This document shows, piece after piece, positions 7,444 through 16,768 of a DNA stretch of 25,970 nucleotides. Location: contig JAJZEG010000067.1 of assembly GCA_021828605.1 (NCBI GenBank), forward strand, positions 1 to 25,970, given 5' to 3'. Position 1 is the stretch's first letter, and the number at the start of each line of letters is the position of its first letter. A program made the position numbers and the translations under genes. Under the pieces are notes generated by a model that saw only the letters and a program-made list of their open reading frames with translations, did no database searches and was not told where the DNA came from. Source of the stretch: Pseudomonadota bacterium. GTDB taxonomy: Bacteria; Pseudomonadota; Alphaproteobacteria; Acetobacterales; Acetobacteraceae.

Positions 7444-9825
7444 TTACGACACCCCAAGAATTTTTAGACGTTTTGACTGAAGTTTCGCCACAGTGGTGCG
7501 GCTATGATGCTGCCGCAAATAGGCTTGCCCGGCCGCAACGAGCGGAGCTGCGCTGCGAGGGTCGGCGCAAAGCTGGCGCATAATCCAGGCGGCATGGGCG
7601 ATGTCGGGTGCTGCCCATTTCTGCCCTGTGGCAAACGGGTATTCGCCGTCCTTTACCGGAACGAGGTCGTAATCAACCGGAAAGCCGGTTTTTTCGGTGA
7701 TAAGTTCGCGGCTGGCGGAATAGCCTGTCGCGATCACCGGTTTGCCGAGCAGGATCGCCTCGGCCAGCAACAAGCCAAATCCTTCGCTCCGGTGCAGCGA
7801 TAACACGGCATCCATCGTTGCGATCAGGCCGAGCGTGTCCATCCGGTTCAAAGTATTATCGAGCAAAATAATATCCGCTTGTCCGTCAATTTCCTGTTTT
7901 AAGGCCTCAAATTTTTCCGGCACTAACATGCCATTCATACATTTAATGACGAGGCTGGCCTTGCTGTCGTTGGGGAAGGCCAGTCGAAACGCACGAATCG
8001 CCGCTCGCGGATTTTTTCGTTCGATAAACGATAGAAAATCAAACGCAAAAAAGAACAAGAAACGGTCTTCCGGAAGACCAAACCGGGCGCGCGGCAGCGG
8101 AGCAGATGGTTGCAAATCGATGGCGACCGGCATGTGGATGACGGGCTTATTGACCCGTCCAGCCAGCGCCTTTTGAATAAAGCGACTCGGCGCCCATATT
8201 TCGTCGACAAAATCAAAGGCTGGAAGCCACGCTTCCGGGTATCGGCTGAGTTCCCAGAATGGGATACTGATTTTGAGTGCGGGCTGGCGCAAATGCGCGC
8301 GAGTCGCCTCGGCCACCGCGGGCAGTTGATCGGCGTTGACATTGAAAATTTGCACCGGCGCGGTTCCGTGTTCCACCAGCAGCCGTGCGCAGCTTTGATC
8401 GTCGCGGACCGATGCCACACCGATCGCAACGTCATACGCTTCGACTTTCAAACCGGTCGCCCCAAGAGTTTGCACAGTCTGCCGCGCGACCTCACCGACG
8501 CCACTCGCCGTGCGAAGATAGCCGATGACAGTGATATCCTTGCCCGATGAACTACCCCCTGGCGCTGTGCTCGGCGGCGTGCCGAGAGCACCCAGCTTTG
8601 CGGCTTCCGGTTCGATCAAGGGGAGGTCAAGCAGTAGATCTTCTGCTGCATAGAGCAGGTACCATTTGACCAATTCCATCACATGATCGGCGTTAGTCAA
8701 ATCAAGCCGCGTTTGCAGATGGGGGAATGTTTCATGCAGGAACTTCATGAAATTTGTCGCAATAAACCCAGGCCTCTGCCGCGAAGCACCCGGCCATGGC
8801 TCGTGCAGGAAGGCTTCATACGTGAGAAAAGGATCATCCGGCCAAATCTTGTGCCATTGCCGAAACATCTGCCGGATCAGCCCATGAATGAGCGTGCCCG
8901 AGGCAAACCGATCATAGGCGTAAGGGATGCCCGAAATGACCTCGAAGCCGTTTTTTTTGAGTGTCGCGGCATAGGCCGAAGTGAGGCGCTCAAGCAGCTC
9001 CGGCAGTGCCCCGTCAAAGCGTTTATCATGCTTGGAAAGTCGCTCGGGTCGATTGGGATCGAACCCACTATAGTGAAAAAATGTTAGCGCCGCACCGTCC
9101 ACCAGCCAGGCGCCATCGTGCATGTCAAACTGGCGTTGCGGCAGGTTCCAGTAAGCGACGTTGAGCGTTGTATCCGGCGAAATATGGGCGTTCGGGGCAA
9201 AACCGGGCACCAAATCCATGAATTTCTGATCAACGAAAATCCCTTCAGCCTGTGCATTAATGCATTGATAGCGAAGCCGACGCGCCCACCAGGCAAGGAC
9301 GCCGCGTGATTCCTCGCCCCGTGCGACACCCAAAAAGCCGAGATTATAGATACCGGCGCGCATGATCGTGATATCGTTTGGATCGAGCGGTTCTTCGCTC
9401 GGCGAGCATAAATGGGGGGTCAGAAAAAACGAGGCGCCGTTATTCAGTTTTGAAATAATGGCGTTGAGCGATTGAAATATCTCGATGTCAGGATCGAAGT
9501 AGAGAACAATGTCGTATTGGCGTTGGTCAAGCAGATACTGGAACATGAATGGCTTAATCGCCGTATTGAATTCCATCACATCGTAGCGAAAGCTGAACGA
9601 AGCGAAATCAGGGATCGGGAGCTGCTGCGCAGTCACCACGGTCCAATCAGGATCGTATAGACCCTCGGTTTCAAGCACATGGTCCGCGAGGCAAAGAAAC
9701 AAATCCGCATCCGGTTGGTGCCGGCGCACGGAGTCAAAGAATGTTCGCGCACTCGCTAAATAATTGTTAGAACAAATAGTAAAAATAGCCAATCGCGTTG
9801 GATGCACTTCGTCGCCAATCATCAT
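7444..9825 (-). CDS. Bifunctional glycosyltransferase (GT-A domain plus GT4)
   Basis: This 793-residue protein joins two glycosyltransferases. The N-terminal part (about 10-260) is a GT-A nucleotide-sugar transferase: it begins AIFTICSNNYLASA, has the metal-binding DPD (111-113, in LYFDPDIEIF) and later HYSGFDP (251-257). A helical stretch (about 270-410) and a Gly/Ser/Pro linker (413-428) follow. The C-terminal part (about 430-790) is a GT-B GT4-type enzyme, with a glycine-rich loop GYLRTASGVGEVAR (435-448) and the catalytic E-x7-E pair E681/E689 in HRSEGFGLLLAEA. It probably adds two sugars in sequence to a surface glycan in the cytoplasm; sugars are unknown. Start at 9825 or the adjacent ATG at 9822; neither has a clear SD. 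It is the first gene of the three-gene cassette, behind an AT-rich promoter. Confidence 0.88.
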   Translation of the reverse strand: MMIGDEVHPTRLAIFTICSNNYLASARTFFDSVRRHQPDADLFLCLADHVLETEGLYDPDWTVVTAQQLPIPDFASFSFRYDVMEFNTAIKPFMFQYLLDQRQYDIVLYFDPDIEIFQSLNAIISKLNNGASFFLTPHLCSPSEEPLDPNDITIMRAGIYNLGFLGVARGEESRGVLAWWARRLRYQCINAQAEGIFVDQKFMDLVPGFAPNAHISPDTTLNVAYWNLPQRQFDMHDGAWLVDGAALTFFHYSGFDPNRPERLSKHDKRFDGALPELLERLTSAYAATLKKNGFEVISGIPYAYDRFASGTLIHGLIRQMFRQWHKIWPDDPFLTYEAFLHEPWPGASRQRPGFIATNFMKFLHETFPHLQTRLDLTNADHVMELVKWYLLYAAEDLLLDLPLIEPEAAKLGALGTPPSTAPGGSSSGKDITVIGYLRTASGVGEVARQTVQTLGATGLKVEAYDVAIGVASVRDDQSCARLLVEHGTAPVQIFNVNADQLPAVAEATRAHLRQPALKISIPFWELSRYPEAWLPAFDFVDEIWAPSRFIQKALAGRVNKPVIHMPVAIDLQPSAPLPRARFGLPEDRFLFFFAFDFLSFIERKNPRAAIRAFRLAFPNDSKASLVIKCMNGMLVPEKFEALKQEIDGQADIILLDNTLNRMDTLGLIATMDAVLSLHRSEGFGLLLAEAILLGKPVIATGYSASRELITEKTGFPVDYDLVPVKDGEYPFATGQKWAAPDIAHAAWIMRQLCADPRSAAPLVAAGQAYLRQHHSRTTVAKLQSKRLKILGVS

Positions 9826-9844
9826 GATTTATTTATTCGAAAGT

Positions 9845-9850
9845 ATTATA
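9845..9850 (-). promoter_or_regulatory. Perfect TATAAT -10 box for glycan cassette
   Basis: The minus strand reads TATAAT, 19 nt before the ATG at 9825, inside a very AT-rich stretch (14 G+C of 60 counted at 9841-9900). No good -35 hexamer stands at 16-18 nt; TTCACA occurs 21 nt upstream. The leader would be only about 13 nt, consistent with the missing SD. This is the likely promoter of the three-gene glycan cassette. Confidence 0.45.
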
Positions 9851-10016
9851 TCAGATAATATTAGTTAATCTTGTGAATTAAAAGTCATGACGATTAGTTC
9901 ATGCAAGTATTGTTTGACGAGGGCGACACGGGGAGGCCAAGGTCGGCGCCTGGATCGGGTTTGATGGGGGCGATGATCCTGTTGATAGGGGAAACCCGGA
10001 CCCGGTTTAGGTCACG

Positions 10017-11786
10017 TCAGGTCAGGGCTTGGGCGCGGACGAGGCGGGCGAAGGTGCCGTTTTCGGCGATGAGGCTGGCGTAGGTGCCGGATTCGATGAT
10101 TTGACCGTCGCTGAGCACGGCGATGGTATCGGCGTCGCGGACGGTGGCGAGGCGGTGGGCGACGATGAGGGTGGTGCGTCCGGTGCGCAGGCGGGTGAGG
10201 GCTTGTTGGACCAGGGCTTCGGATTCGGCGTCGAGGGCGGAGGTGGCTTCGTCGAGCAGGAGGATGCGCGGGTCGCGCAGCAGGGCGCGGGCGATGGCGA
10301 TGCGTTGGCGTTGTCCGCCGGAGAGGCGCTGGCCGTTCACGCCGACGCGGGTCTCAAAACCTTCGGGCAGGTCGGTGACGAAATGGGCAGCGGCGGCGTG
10401 GGCGGCGGCTTCGATGTCGGCGCGGCTGGCATTGGCCTTGCCCATGGCGATGTTCGCGGCGATGGTATCATCGAACAGCAGGGAATCCTGGCCGACATAG
10501 GCGATGGCGGCGCGCAGGCTGCTCAGAGTGAGGCGGGTGATATCGATATCATCGATCAGAATGCGCCCGTGTTGGGGCTCATAAAGGCGGGGGATCAGCG
10601 CGAGGGCGGTGGATTTTCCGGCACCGGACGGCCCGACCAAAGCGAGGGTGCGGCCCGGTTCGGCGATGAGGCTCAAATCGAGCAGGCCGGGCCGACCATC
10701 GGGGTAGGCGTAGCCAACATGCTCGAAGCGAACCTGCCCTGGGCCGTGGGGCAAAGTGAGGGTGCCGGTGGCGGGAGCGGTGGCGGGTTCATCGATCACG
10801 CCATAGACCCGGCTCAACCCGGCGAGGCCTTCTTGGATTGCGGCGTTCATGGTGCCGAGCGCGCGGAGCGGGCGTGAGGCGATCAGCAAGGCGGCGACGA
10901 AGCCGGTGAAATTACCAATCCCGGCGGCCCCGGCGGCGTTGCGCCAACCCGCGAAACCGATAACGGCGGCGATGGCGACGCCGCCGAGCACTTCGAGCAC
11001 CGGATCGAGTGCTGCGCGCCCCCGGATCATGCGCAGCAAGGCGGCGTACAAATGATCGAAGGCCTGATCGGCGCGGCGACGTTCGGGCTGTTCAAGCCCA
11101 TAGGCGCGCACGGTGCGGGCCTGGGCGAAGCTTTCGGTGAGCAGCGAGGCGGTTTCGCCCATACGTTCCTGCATTCCGCCTGAGGCGCGGCGGATCCGTC
11201 GGCCGATTTTTTGCACGGGTAGTCCGGCGAGGGGATAGAGCACGGCGGCGATCAGGCTGAGTTGCCAATCGATCCAGACCATGGTGGCGACCAGGCCGAT
11301 CAGGGTGAAGGCATCGGCGATGCCGTTAACCGCGCGCGACATGGCTTCGCGGATCACGGTGGCATCGGTGGTAAAGCGCGCCGCGAGGGCGGCGGGGGGT
11401 TCGCGTTCGAGGCGGGTCAGCTCCGCGCCGGTCAAATGGGCGAACATGGCTGATTGCAGGCGTTTGATGGTGCCGAGCACCACCTGCTGGGTGAGCAGGG
11501 TTTGGGCGTATTGGGCGAGCGCTTTCACCAAGGTCACGGCGAGCACGATGGCGGGCACTTGATACAGAATGCGCGGGTCGCGTTTGGCGAACATGGTGAA
11601 GGCGCGGTCGATCAAGGCGGGGTATAAAGCGGTGGTGCCTGACATCAGCACGGTGGCGACAATGATCAGCGCGACGCGTCCGCGAAAATGGCGCACATGC
11701 TCGCGCCAGAGGCGGCGGAAGAGCGGCAGGGCGGCAGTGGAGGATAAATCAGCCATGGGTCGGGTTGGTCTCACGCATTTGGGCAT
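10017..11786 (-). CDS. MsbA-like ABC exporter (fused TMD-NBD)
   Basis: This 589-residue half-transporter acts as a homodimer in the inner membrane and couples ATP hydrolysis to export, probably of a lipid or hydrophobic compound. A six-helix transmembrane domain spans about residues 36-325. The nucleotide-binding domain has Walker A GPSGAGKS (385-392), Q-loop VGQDSLLF (431-438), signature LSGGQRQ (488-494), Walker B ILLLDEA (508-514) and the switch histidine AHR (H544). The core resembles MsbA-type lipid flippases, but the substrate is not determined. The ATG at 11786 has AGGTGG 9 nt upstream; an internal ATG at 11756 (residue 11, MADLSS) overlaps the FUSC stop as ATGGCTGA and is an equally plausible start. 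It is the last gene of the six-gene run. Very high GC. Confidence 0.93.
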   Translation of the reverse strand: MPKCVRPTRPMADLSSTAALPLFRRLWREHVRHFRGRVALIIVATVLMSGTTALYPALIDRAFTMFAKRDPRILYQVPAIVLAVTLVKALAQYAQTLLTQQVVLGTIKRLQSAMFAHLTGAELTRLEREPPAALAARFTTDATVIREAMSRAVNGIADAFTLIGLVATMVWIDWQLSLIAAVLYPLAGLPVQKIGRRIRRASGGMQERMGETASLLTESFAQARTVRAYGLEQPERRRADQAFDHLYAALLRMIRGRAALDPVLEVLGGVAIAAVIGFAGWRNAAGAAGIGNFTGFVAALLIASRPLRALGTMNAAIQEGLAGLSRVYGVIDEPATAPATGTLTLPHGPGQVRFEHVGYAYPDGRPGLLDLSLIAEPGRTLALVGPSGAGKSTALALIPRLYEPQHGRILIDDIDITRLTLSSLRAAIAYVGQDSLLFDDTIAANIAMGKANASRADIEAAAHAAAAHFVTDLPEGFETRVGVNGQRLSGGQRQRIAIARALLRDPRILLLDEATSALDAESEALVQQALTRLRTGRTTLIVAHRLATVRDADTIAVLSDGQIIESGTYASLIAENGTFARLVRAQALT

Positions 11787-13794
11787 TGATCAATTCCACC
11801 TGCCGCGCGAGGCGGGCGAGCGGCTCGGCGAGGCTGGGCGGCATCGCGGCGCGTGGCGGGGTTGCGGGTGCGGCGTTGTCGAGTTGGCCCGCCAAAAACA
11901 CGGCCCAGGCGGCGAGGCTGGCTTGATCGCGTGGTGCCGGTTGTGGGCGGGTGAGACGCAGATTGGCCAGCCGACCGGCCATCCGGCGCAAGGCGGCATC
12001 GACCACCACGGCGCGGCGAAGCGCGGGATCGCTGCCGCGATGGGGCTCGGCGAGGGCGCGGGCGATGGAGGCTTCTAAATTATTACTGGCTAGACCGGCG
12101 GCGCGGCGGGCGGCATCGATGGAAGGGGGCAGCGCACCGGTGAGGCTGGCGAATACCGCCCGCAAATAGGCTTGATGGGCGCGCACCGCGCCATCGGTGG
12201 CGGCGCCGAGGCGATTGGTTTCGAAACTCGGCCAGAGCAGGAAATTGGCGGTGATGGCGAGCAATCCACCGAGCAGGGTGAAGCCGATCCGCGAGAGGGC
12301 GACGATGCGCGGGCTTTCGCCGGGGACGATTTGTTCAATGAGCAGCACGATCATCGGGGTGAGGATGGCGATGAAGGCGCTATAATTGACCCCGCGCATG
12401 GCAAAGGCGGCGACGGCCAGTGGGACCATGGTGAGTGAAATCGCGAGCGGCGTGGTGCAGACCAGCCCGATCAGGGCCGCGATAATGCCGCCTGCAACGG
12501 TGCCGCCGACCCGTTCTGCGGCACGGATCCAGGTCGCGGAGAAATGCGGTTGCAGGGTCAGGATCATGGTGATCGCGAGCCAGTGGCCGAACGGGTTATT
12601 AATCCGGTGCATCACGAACAAAACCGGCACGATCACACAGGCAATGCGGGTGGCGTGACGAAACGCGACCGATTGCCAGGTTAGGTTGCCGCGCAGGGTT
12701 TGCAGGGCGGCGATGATCAAGGGCGGGCTGTTTTCGCCAAATGTTGGATCGGCGCCGGGCGGTGCGGACGAGCTGAGTAACACTGACAAGCGCTCGGCAA
12801 TGGCGTGAAGCGGGGGTTGCAGCGGGGTTTGGGCATCGCAGGTGCGGGCGCGCCATTGATCCAACGCGGCGCGCCGTTGCGGGTTGTCGAGCGAGCGATC
12901 CGCTTCCAGATCAGGGGCGATGCCTTCGAGAAAGCCCGCGATTTGGGTGAGCACCTGCTCGGTGATCGGATCTGCCTTGGTGTCGATCAGCCCATCGCTC
13001 AACGCGATCAAGGCCTCGAACACCAAATCGAGTGTGGCGAGGCGCAGCGCAATCCGATTACCGCGCGCACTGGCCGCCCCTTGGCGGCGGAAGGTGGCGA
13101 GGGTGATGGCGCGCGCCTGCTCGATCGCGTCGCGCACCATGCGGCGATGGTTGCTGGCGTGGCGGTCGAACTCGGTTTCGGTGGGGTGGCGCATCAGATC
13201 GGCGAGGTCGGTGCTGAGAGTGGCGAGCGCGCGGGCGATGCGGGCCAGTGCGGCGCGGGCGGGCGCGTGCGGGCGCATGCGCCACAGGCCGAGCGTGAGC
13301 AGAGCGGCCCAGAACGCGCCCATGGCAAATATCGCGCCGATATTGGCGGCTTTGGTGAAGGATGGCACCGGGCCGTCAAGGGCCAGTACGGTAGCGACGC
13401 TGAATAAATTACCGAATTGCAGGCCGCCTTGACCATAAATCCGCGACAGGCTGCCTGCGAAAATCAGCGCAGCACCGAGCAACAAAGCGAAAGGCGGGGC
13501 GATAGCCAAGAGCGGGGGCAGGATCGCGAAAGCAAGCCCGCCGAGCAGGCCGAGCAGCAGCATCGGGCGCAGCCGGGTGCGCACCGGCCCGCCCGGATCG
13601 GCGAAGCAGGCGAGCAGCGCGCCCAACGCGGCGATACCCAGCAGCGGGTGATGCAGCAAGGCGCCGAGCGCCAGAGTGAGCCCAACCGCGATTGCCGCGC
13701 GCACGCCTTCGAGCAGGGAAATCGCCCGGAGATCGAGCCGGAAATTCGGTGTGCCCGCGCGAATCGGCGTGGTGAGCGTTTCAGCCTGGGCCAT
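11749..13794 (-). CDS. FUSC family (fusaric acid resistance-like) membrane protein
   Basis: This 681-residue inner-membrane protein has the two-repeat FUSC layout: an N-terminal block of hydrophobic helices (about residues 25-170), a cytoplasmic helical region of about 170 residues, a second transmembrane block (about 380-520, including NPFGHWLAITMILTLQPHF), and a C-terminal cytoplasmic helical domain. FUSC proteins (the AaeB/FusB-like group) are linked to efflux of aromatic acids and related compounds. They often pair with an HlyD-type periplasmic adaptor; none is here. The ATG at 13794 ([10 protein letters not shown]) lies inside the end of parC, a 14-nt overlap; the frame extends to a TTG at 13863 but deep into parC. 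The downstream ABC exporter overlaps its stop. Substrate unknown. Confidence 0.85.
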   Translation of the reverse strand: MAQAETLTTPIRAGTPNFRLDLRAISLLEGVRAAIAVGLTLALGALLHHPLLGIAALGALLACFADPGGPVRTRLRPMLLLGLLGGLAFAILPPLLAIAPPFALLLGAALIFAGSLSRIYGQGGLQFGNLFSVATVLALDGPVPSFTKAANIGAIFAMGAFWAALLTLGLWRMRPHAPARAALARIARALATLSTDLADLMRHPTETEFDRHASNHRRMVRDAIEQARAITLATFRRQGAASARGNRIALRLATLDLVFEALIALSDGLIDTKADPITEQVLTQIAGFLEGIAPDLEADRSLDNPQRRAALDQWRARTCDAQTPLQPPLHAIAERLSVLLSSSAPPGADPTFGENSPPLIIAALQTLRGNLTWQSVAFRHATRIACVIVPVLFVMHRINNPFGHWLAITMILTLQPHFSATWIRAAERVGGTVAGGIIAALIGLVCTTPLAISLTMVPLAVAAFAMRGVNYSAFIAILTPMIVLLIEQIVPGESPRIVALSRIGFTLLGGLLAITANFLLWPSFETNRLGAATDGAVRAHQAYLRAVFASLTGALPPSIDAARRAAGLASNNLEASIARALAEPHRGSDPALRRAVVVDAALRRMAGRLANLRLTRPQPAPRDQASLAAWAVFLAGQLDNAAPATPPRAAMPPSLAEPLARLARQVELINAQMRETNPTHG

Positions 13795-16024
13795 CGATCC
13801 CGAACACACCACTGCGCGGAAAGCCGCTGGGAGGTAATTTGCCGGCCCCGGCGCGTCCGCCAAGCCAGGGTGTTAGATTGGTTTCGGTGCGGATTTTATC
13901 GCCGAGCGCCCAGCTCAGCCCGGTGGCGTGATCGAAAAACTTCACATCGGCGAGGCCACCATCTTTATATTTTTGCAAGGCGACACCTTGGCCCTTGGTC
14001 ATTTCCGGGATTTGCGCGGTGGGGAAGACGAGCAATTTGCGGTTTTGCCCGATCACCGCGCAATGATCGCCGGCAACGCGGCGAATCAGCAAGGCTTCCT
14101 CGCCGGGCTTGAGGCTGAGCAGTTGTTTGCCGGTGCGCTTTTCGGCCACCAGTTCAGCGCCGCTGACAATGAAGCCCCGCCCGGCGCTGCTGGCGAGCAG
14201 ATATTTCGCCGCCGGGTCGGCGACAAACACCGTGCGTAAATCATCATCATTGCCGAGTTCAATCAGCAGGCGGATCGCCTGACCATCGCCCCGGCCGCGC
14301 GGCAAATCACCCGCGCGCAGCGAATAGACCCGCCCGTTAGTGGCAAACAAAGCCAGCCGATCCGTGGTTTCACAGGCGAGCACTGATTTCAGCCGGTCGC
14401 CTTCTTTGAAGCGCAGCTCGCTATCGCCGCCGTTGGCGGGTTTGAGGGCGCCTTTGACCGCGCGAATCCAGCCTTTATCGGAGAGGATAACGGTGATGGC
14501 TTCGCGTTCGATAAAGGCCTCGGCGGCAACCTCGACCACCGGGGCCGCGCCATCGATGGTGGTGCGCCGCGCGCCGAGTTTGCCGCCGCCAAATCGGGCA
14601 CGGGTGGTTTTGATTTCGCCGGCGATGGCGGTCCAGCGGCGCGATGGGTCATCGAGCAAAGCCTGGAGGGCGGCGGCTTCGGCGGTGAGTTTGGCGTGCT
14701 CGCCGCGCAATTCCATTTCTTCGAGGCGGCGCAGGCTGCGCAGGCGCATATTCAGGATCGCCTCGGCCTGGATGTCGCTCAGGCGGAAACTGGCCATCAG
14801 CACCGGCTTGGGCTCATCCTCAGTGCGAATAATCCTGATCAGCTCGTCAAGATTAAGAAAAACCGCCAGATAGCCTTCGAGGATTTCGAGCCGCCGCGCA
14901 ATCGCTGTGGCGCGGTGATTTGAGCGGCGGAGCAGCACGACATGCCGGTGATCAAGCCAGGCTTGCAGCATCGGTTGCAGGCCCATCAGGCGCGGCGTGC
15001 GATCCGCGTCGATCACGTTCATATTCATCGAAAATCGCTGCTCGAAGCTGGTGGCGCGGAACAGGCTGGCCATTAGCATGTCCGGATCGACGCTGCGGCC
15101 TTTAGGTTCCACCACAATGCGCAGCTGGTCGCTGCTTTCATCGCGAATATCGCCGAGCAGCGGCAGTTTTTTATCGGCGAGCAGTTCGGCCACTTGTTCG
15201 ATCAGCCGGGATTTTTGCACCTGATAGGGGATTTCGGTGATGACGATTTGCCAGGTGCCGTGTTTGAGATCCGACTTGCTCCAGCGGGCGCGGACCCGCA
15301 GCGAACCCCGCCCGGTTTCGTAGGCCGCGCGCAAAGTGGCGCGATCTTCGACCAGGACGCCGCCGGTGGGAAAATCGGGCCCTTGCACGAAGCGGAGCAA
15401 ATCTTCGGTGGTGGCGTCAGGATGTTTGATTAAATGGATCGCGGCATCGCATAATTCGCCCGCATTATGCGGCGGGATCGAGGTTGCCATGCCGACGGCG
15501 ATGCCGGTCGCACCATTGGCCAGCAGATTGGGGAAGGCGCCGGGCAGCACAATCGGTTCGCTATCTTCGCCGTCATAGGTCGCGCGGAAATCGACCGTGT
15601 CTTCATCGATGCCGTCGAGCAGAGCGGCGGCGATTTCGGTCATCCGGCTTTCGGTGTAGCGCATCGCCGCCGCGTTATCGCCATCGATATTGCCGAAATT
15701 GCCTTGGCCTTCGATCAGCGGGTAGCGCACCGCGAATTCCTGGGCGAGACGGACCAGGGCTTCATATATCGACATATCGCCATGCGGATGGAACTTACCC
15801 ATCACGTCGCCGACCACGCGGGCGCATTTTTTGAAGCCCGAGCCGGGATCGAGCTTGAGTTGGCGCATCGCGTAAATCAGCCGGCGATGCACCGGCTTTA
15901 GCCCATCGCGCACATCCGGCAGCGAGCGCGCCATGATGGTGGACAGTGCATAAGCGAGGTAGCGTTCGGATAGAGCTTCGGCCAAGGGCGCATCATGCAC
16001 CACGCCGCGCAGATCATCAGGCAT
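13781..16024 (-). CDS. parC: DNA topoisomerase IV subunit A
   Basis: This 747-residue breakage-reunion subunit of topoisomerase IV decatenates daughter chromosomes with ParE. The catalytic tyrosine is Y123 in [10 protein letters not shown] (E. coli ParC Y120). The entry region [13 protein letters not shown] and the DNA-contact segment [14 protein letters not shown] are present. The C-terminal part forms beta-pinwheel-like repeats but has no GyrA box, so ParC is preferred over GyrA. The start at 16024 has GGAG 7 nt upstream and overlaps the recO stop as ATGCCTGA; the frame's earlier ATG at 16057 has no SD. The position of quinolone-contacting Ser80 in E. coli is Met84 here, while the Glu84 equivalent (E88) is kept. 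FUSC starts inside its 3' end. Confidence 0.96.
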   Translation of the reverse strand: MPDDLRGVVHDAPLAEALSERYLAYALSTIMARSLPDVRDGLKPVHRRLIYAMRQLKLDPGSGFKKCARVVGDVMGKFHPHGDMSIYEALVRLAQEFAVRYPLIEGQGNFGNIDGDNAAAMRYTESRMTEIAAALLDGIDEDTVDFRATYDGEDSEPIVLPGAFPNLLANGATGIAVGMATSIPPHNAGELCDAAIHLIKHPDATTEDLLRFVQGPDFPTGGVLVEDRATLRAAYETGRGSLRVRARWSKSDLKHGTWQIVITEIPYQVQKSRLIEQVAELLADKKLPLLGDIRDESSDQLRIVVEPKGRSVDPDMLMASLFRATSFEQRFSMNMNVIDADRTPRLMGLQPMLQAWLDHRHVVLLRRSNHRATAIARRLEILEGYLAVFLNLDELIRIIRTEDEPKPVLMASFRLSDIQAEAILNMRLRSLRRLEEMELRGEHAKLTAEAAALQALLDDPSRRWTAIAGEIKTTRARFGGGKLGARRTTIDGAAPVVEVAAEAFIEREAITVILSDKGWIRAVKGALKPANGGDSELRFKEGDRLKSVLACETTDRLALFATNGRVYSLRAGDLPRGRGDGQAIRLLIELGNDDDLRTVFVADPAAKYLLASSAGRGFIVSGAELVAEKRTGKQLLSLKPGEEALLIRRVAGDHCAVIGQNRKLLVFPTAQIPEMTKGQGVALQKYKDGGLADVKFFDHATGLSWALGDKIRTETNLTPWLGGRAGAGKLPPSGFPRSGVFGIDGPG

Positions 16025-16763
16025 TATCGGTCTCCGCCAATCGGGCGAGCTGGTCATAGAGGGCTACGCGTGCCCAGGGAAGCGGGGCATTATGCGCGGC
16101 GAACGCGGCGCGGGCCAAAAAATGCCCGGTGAGCGCCAGCCCGTCGCGAATCGCGGTCCAATCCGGGGGTGGATCGTCACGGTCATGACCCAGAAAAGCG
16201 GGAAGTGGCAGCACACGCGCGCGCCATAATCCCACCGCCTCAGCCGAAACGGCGCAACCGGTGCGCGGGGAAACGAAGGTCAGATTTTCGGTGCTGCCGG
16301 TGACCGCGCAGCGTCGCAAATCAAGCCCGTACCCCAAATCCGTGAGCAAATCACGCTCAAAGCGCACCAAAGCGGGTAAGGCGTGGGCAGTGTCGGTAAT
16401 GCAAGCGAGCAAACGGGCCAAAGCGATGAATAAATTTTGGTGCGGTTCGCGCTCGGGCAACGCCCCGGCGGTGACCGCGCAGGCGGCGCGCAAAATGGCC
16501 AGAGCGAGCGCGTCGCCCATTGCCAGAGCGGCGGCGGGGTGAATCAATTCGCCGGAGAGGGTACCCAACTGCTCGGGCAGCCGAGCGACCCAGCGCGCCG
16601 CGAGCAGATTACCGGGCTGCCAGGTGGCCACCTGACGGCGGGATGCGCCGCCGCGCGCCAGACCGTGCCAGGTGCCGAGCGTTTCGGTCAGCACGCTCAC
16701 CCGGGCGTCGGATTCGCCGAAACGAACGCTGTCCAGCACAATCGCGGGTTCGGACCACTCCAA
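16017..16763 (-). CDS. recO: DNA repair protein RecO
   Basis: This 248-residue recombination mediator of the RecFOR pathway loads RecA at gaps and anneals SSB-coated DNA. The N-terminal OB-fold opens MEWSEPAIVLDSVRFGESDARVS-like, matching alphaproteobacterial RecO (MEW..xIVL.xRxxGExxA). The body is helical, with CAVTG (about 151) and FVSPRTGCAVS (about 162-172) in the region that binds zinc in some homologues. The start is a TTG at 16763, chosen because it gives the conserved MEW beginning; no ATG lies near. It begins 5 nt after the stop of the hybrid methyltransferase-like gene, and its end overlaps parC by 8 nt. Recombination and decatenation genes are thus co-transcribed here. Confidence 0.92.
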   Translation of the reverse strand: MEWSEPAIVLDSVRFGESDARVSVLTETLGTWHGLARGGASRRQVATWQPGNLLAARWVARLPEQLGTLSGELIHPAAALAMGDALALAILRAACAVTAGALPEREPHQNLFIALARLLACITDTAHALPALVRFERDLLTDLGYGLDLRRCAVTGSTENLTFVSPRTGCAVSAEAVGLWRARVLPLPAFLGHDRDDPPPDWTAIRDGLALTGHFLARAAFAAHNAPLPWARVALYDQLARLAETDNA

Positions 16764-16768
16764 GCCTG

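Noticed and set aside
9985..10010. Terminator after the ABC exporter gene
   Set aside because: Only a 5-bp AAACC/GGTTT stem can be drawn and no T-run follows, so it is too weak to call.
10029..10877. 282-codon plus-strand Gly/Glu/Ala-rich frame
   Set aside because: It is antisense to the ABC exporter nucleotide-binding domain; it has no motif, and the frame is open because of third-position GC bias.
13781..16024. gyrA instead of parC
   Set aside because: The C-terminal region has no GyrA box, and the context (recO upstream) and length fit ParC better.
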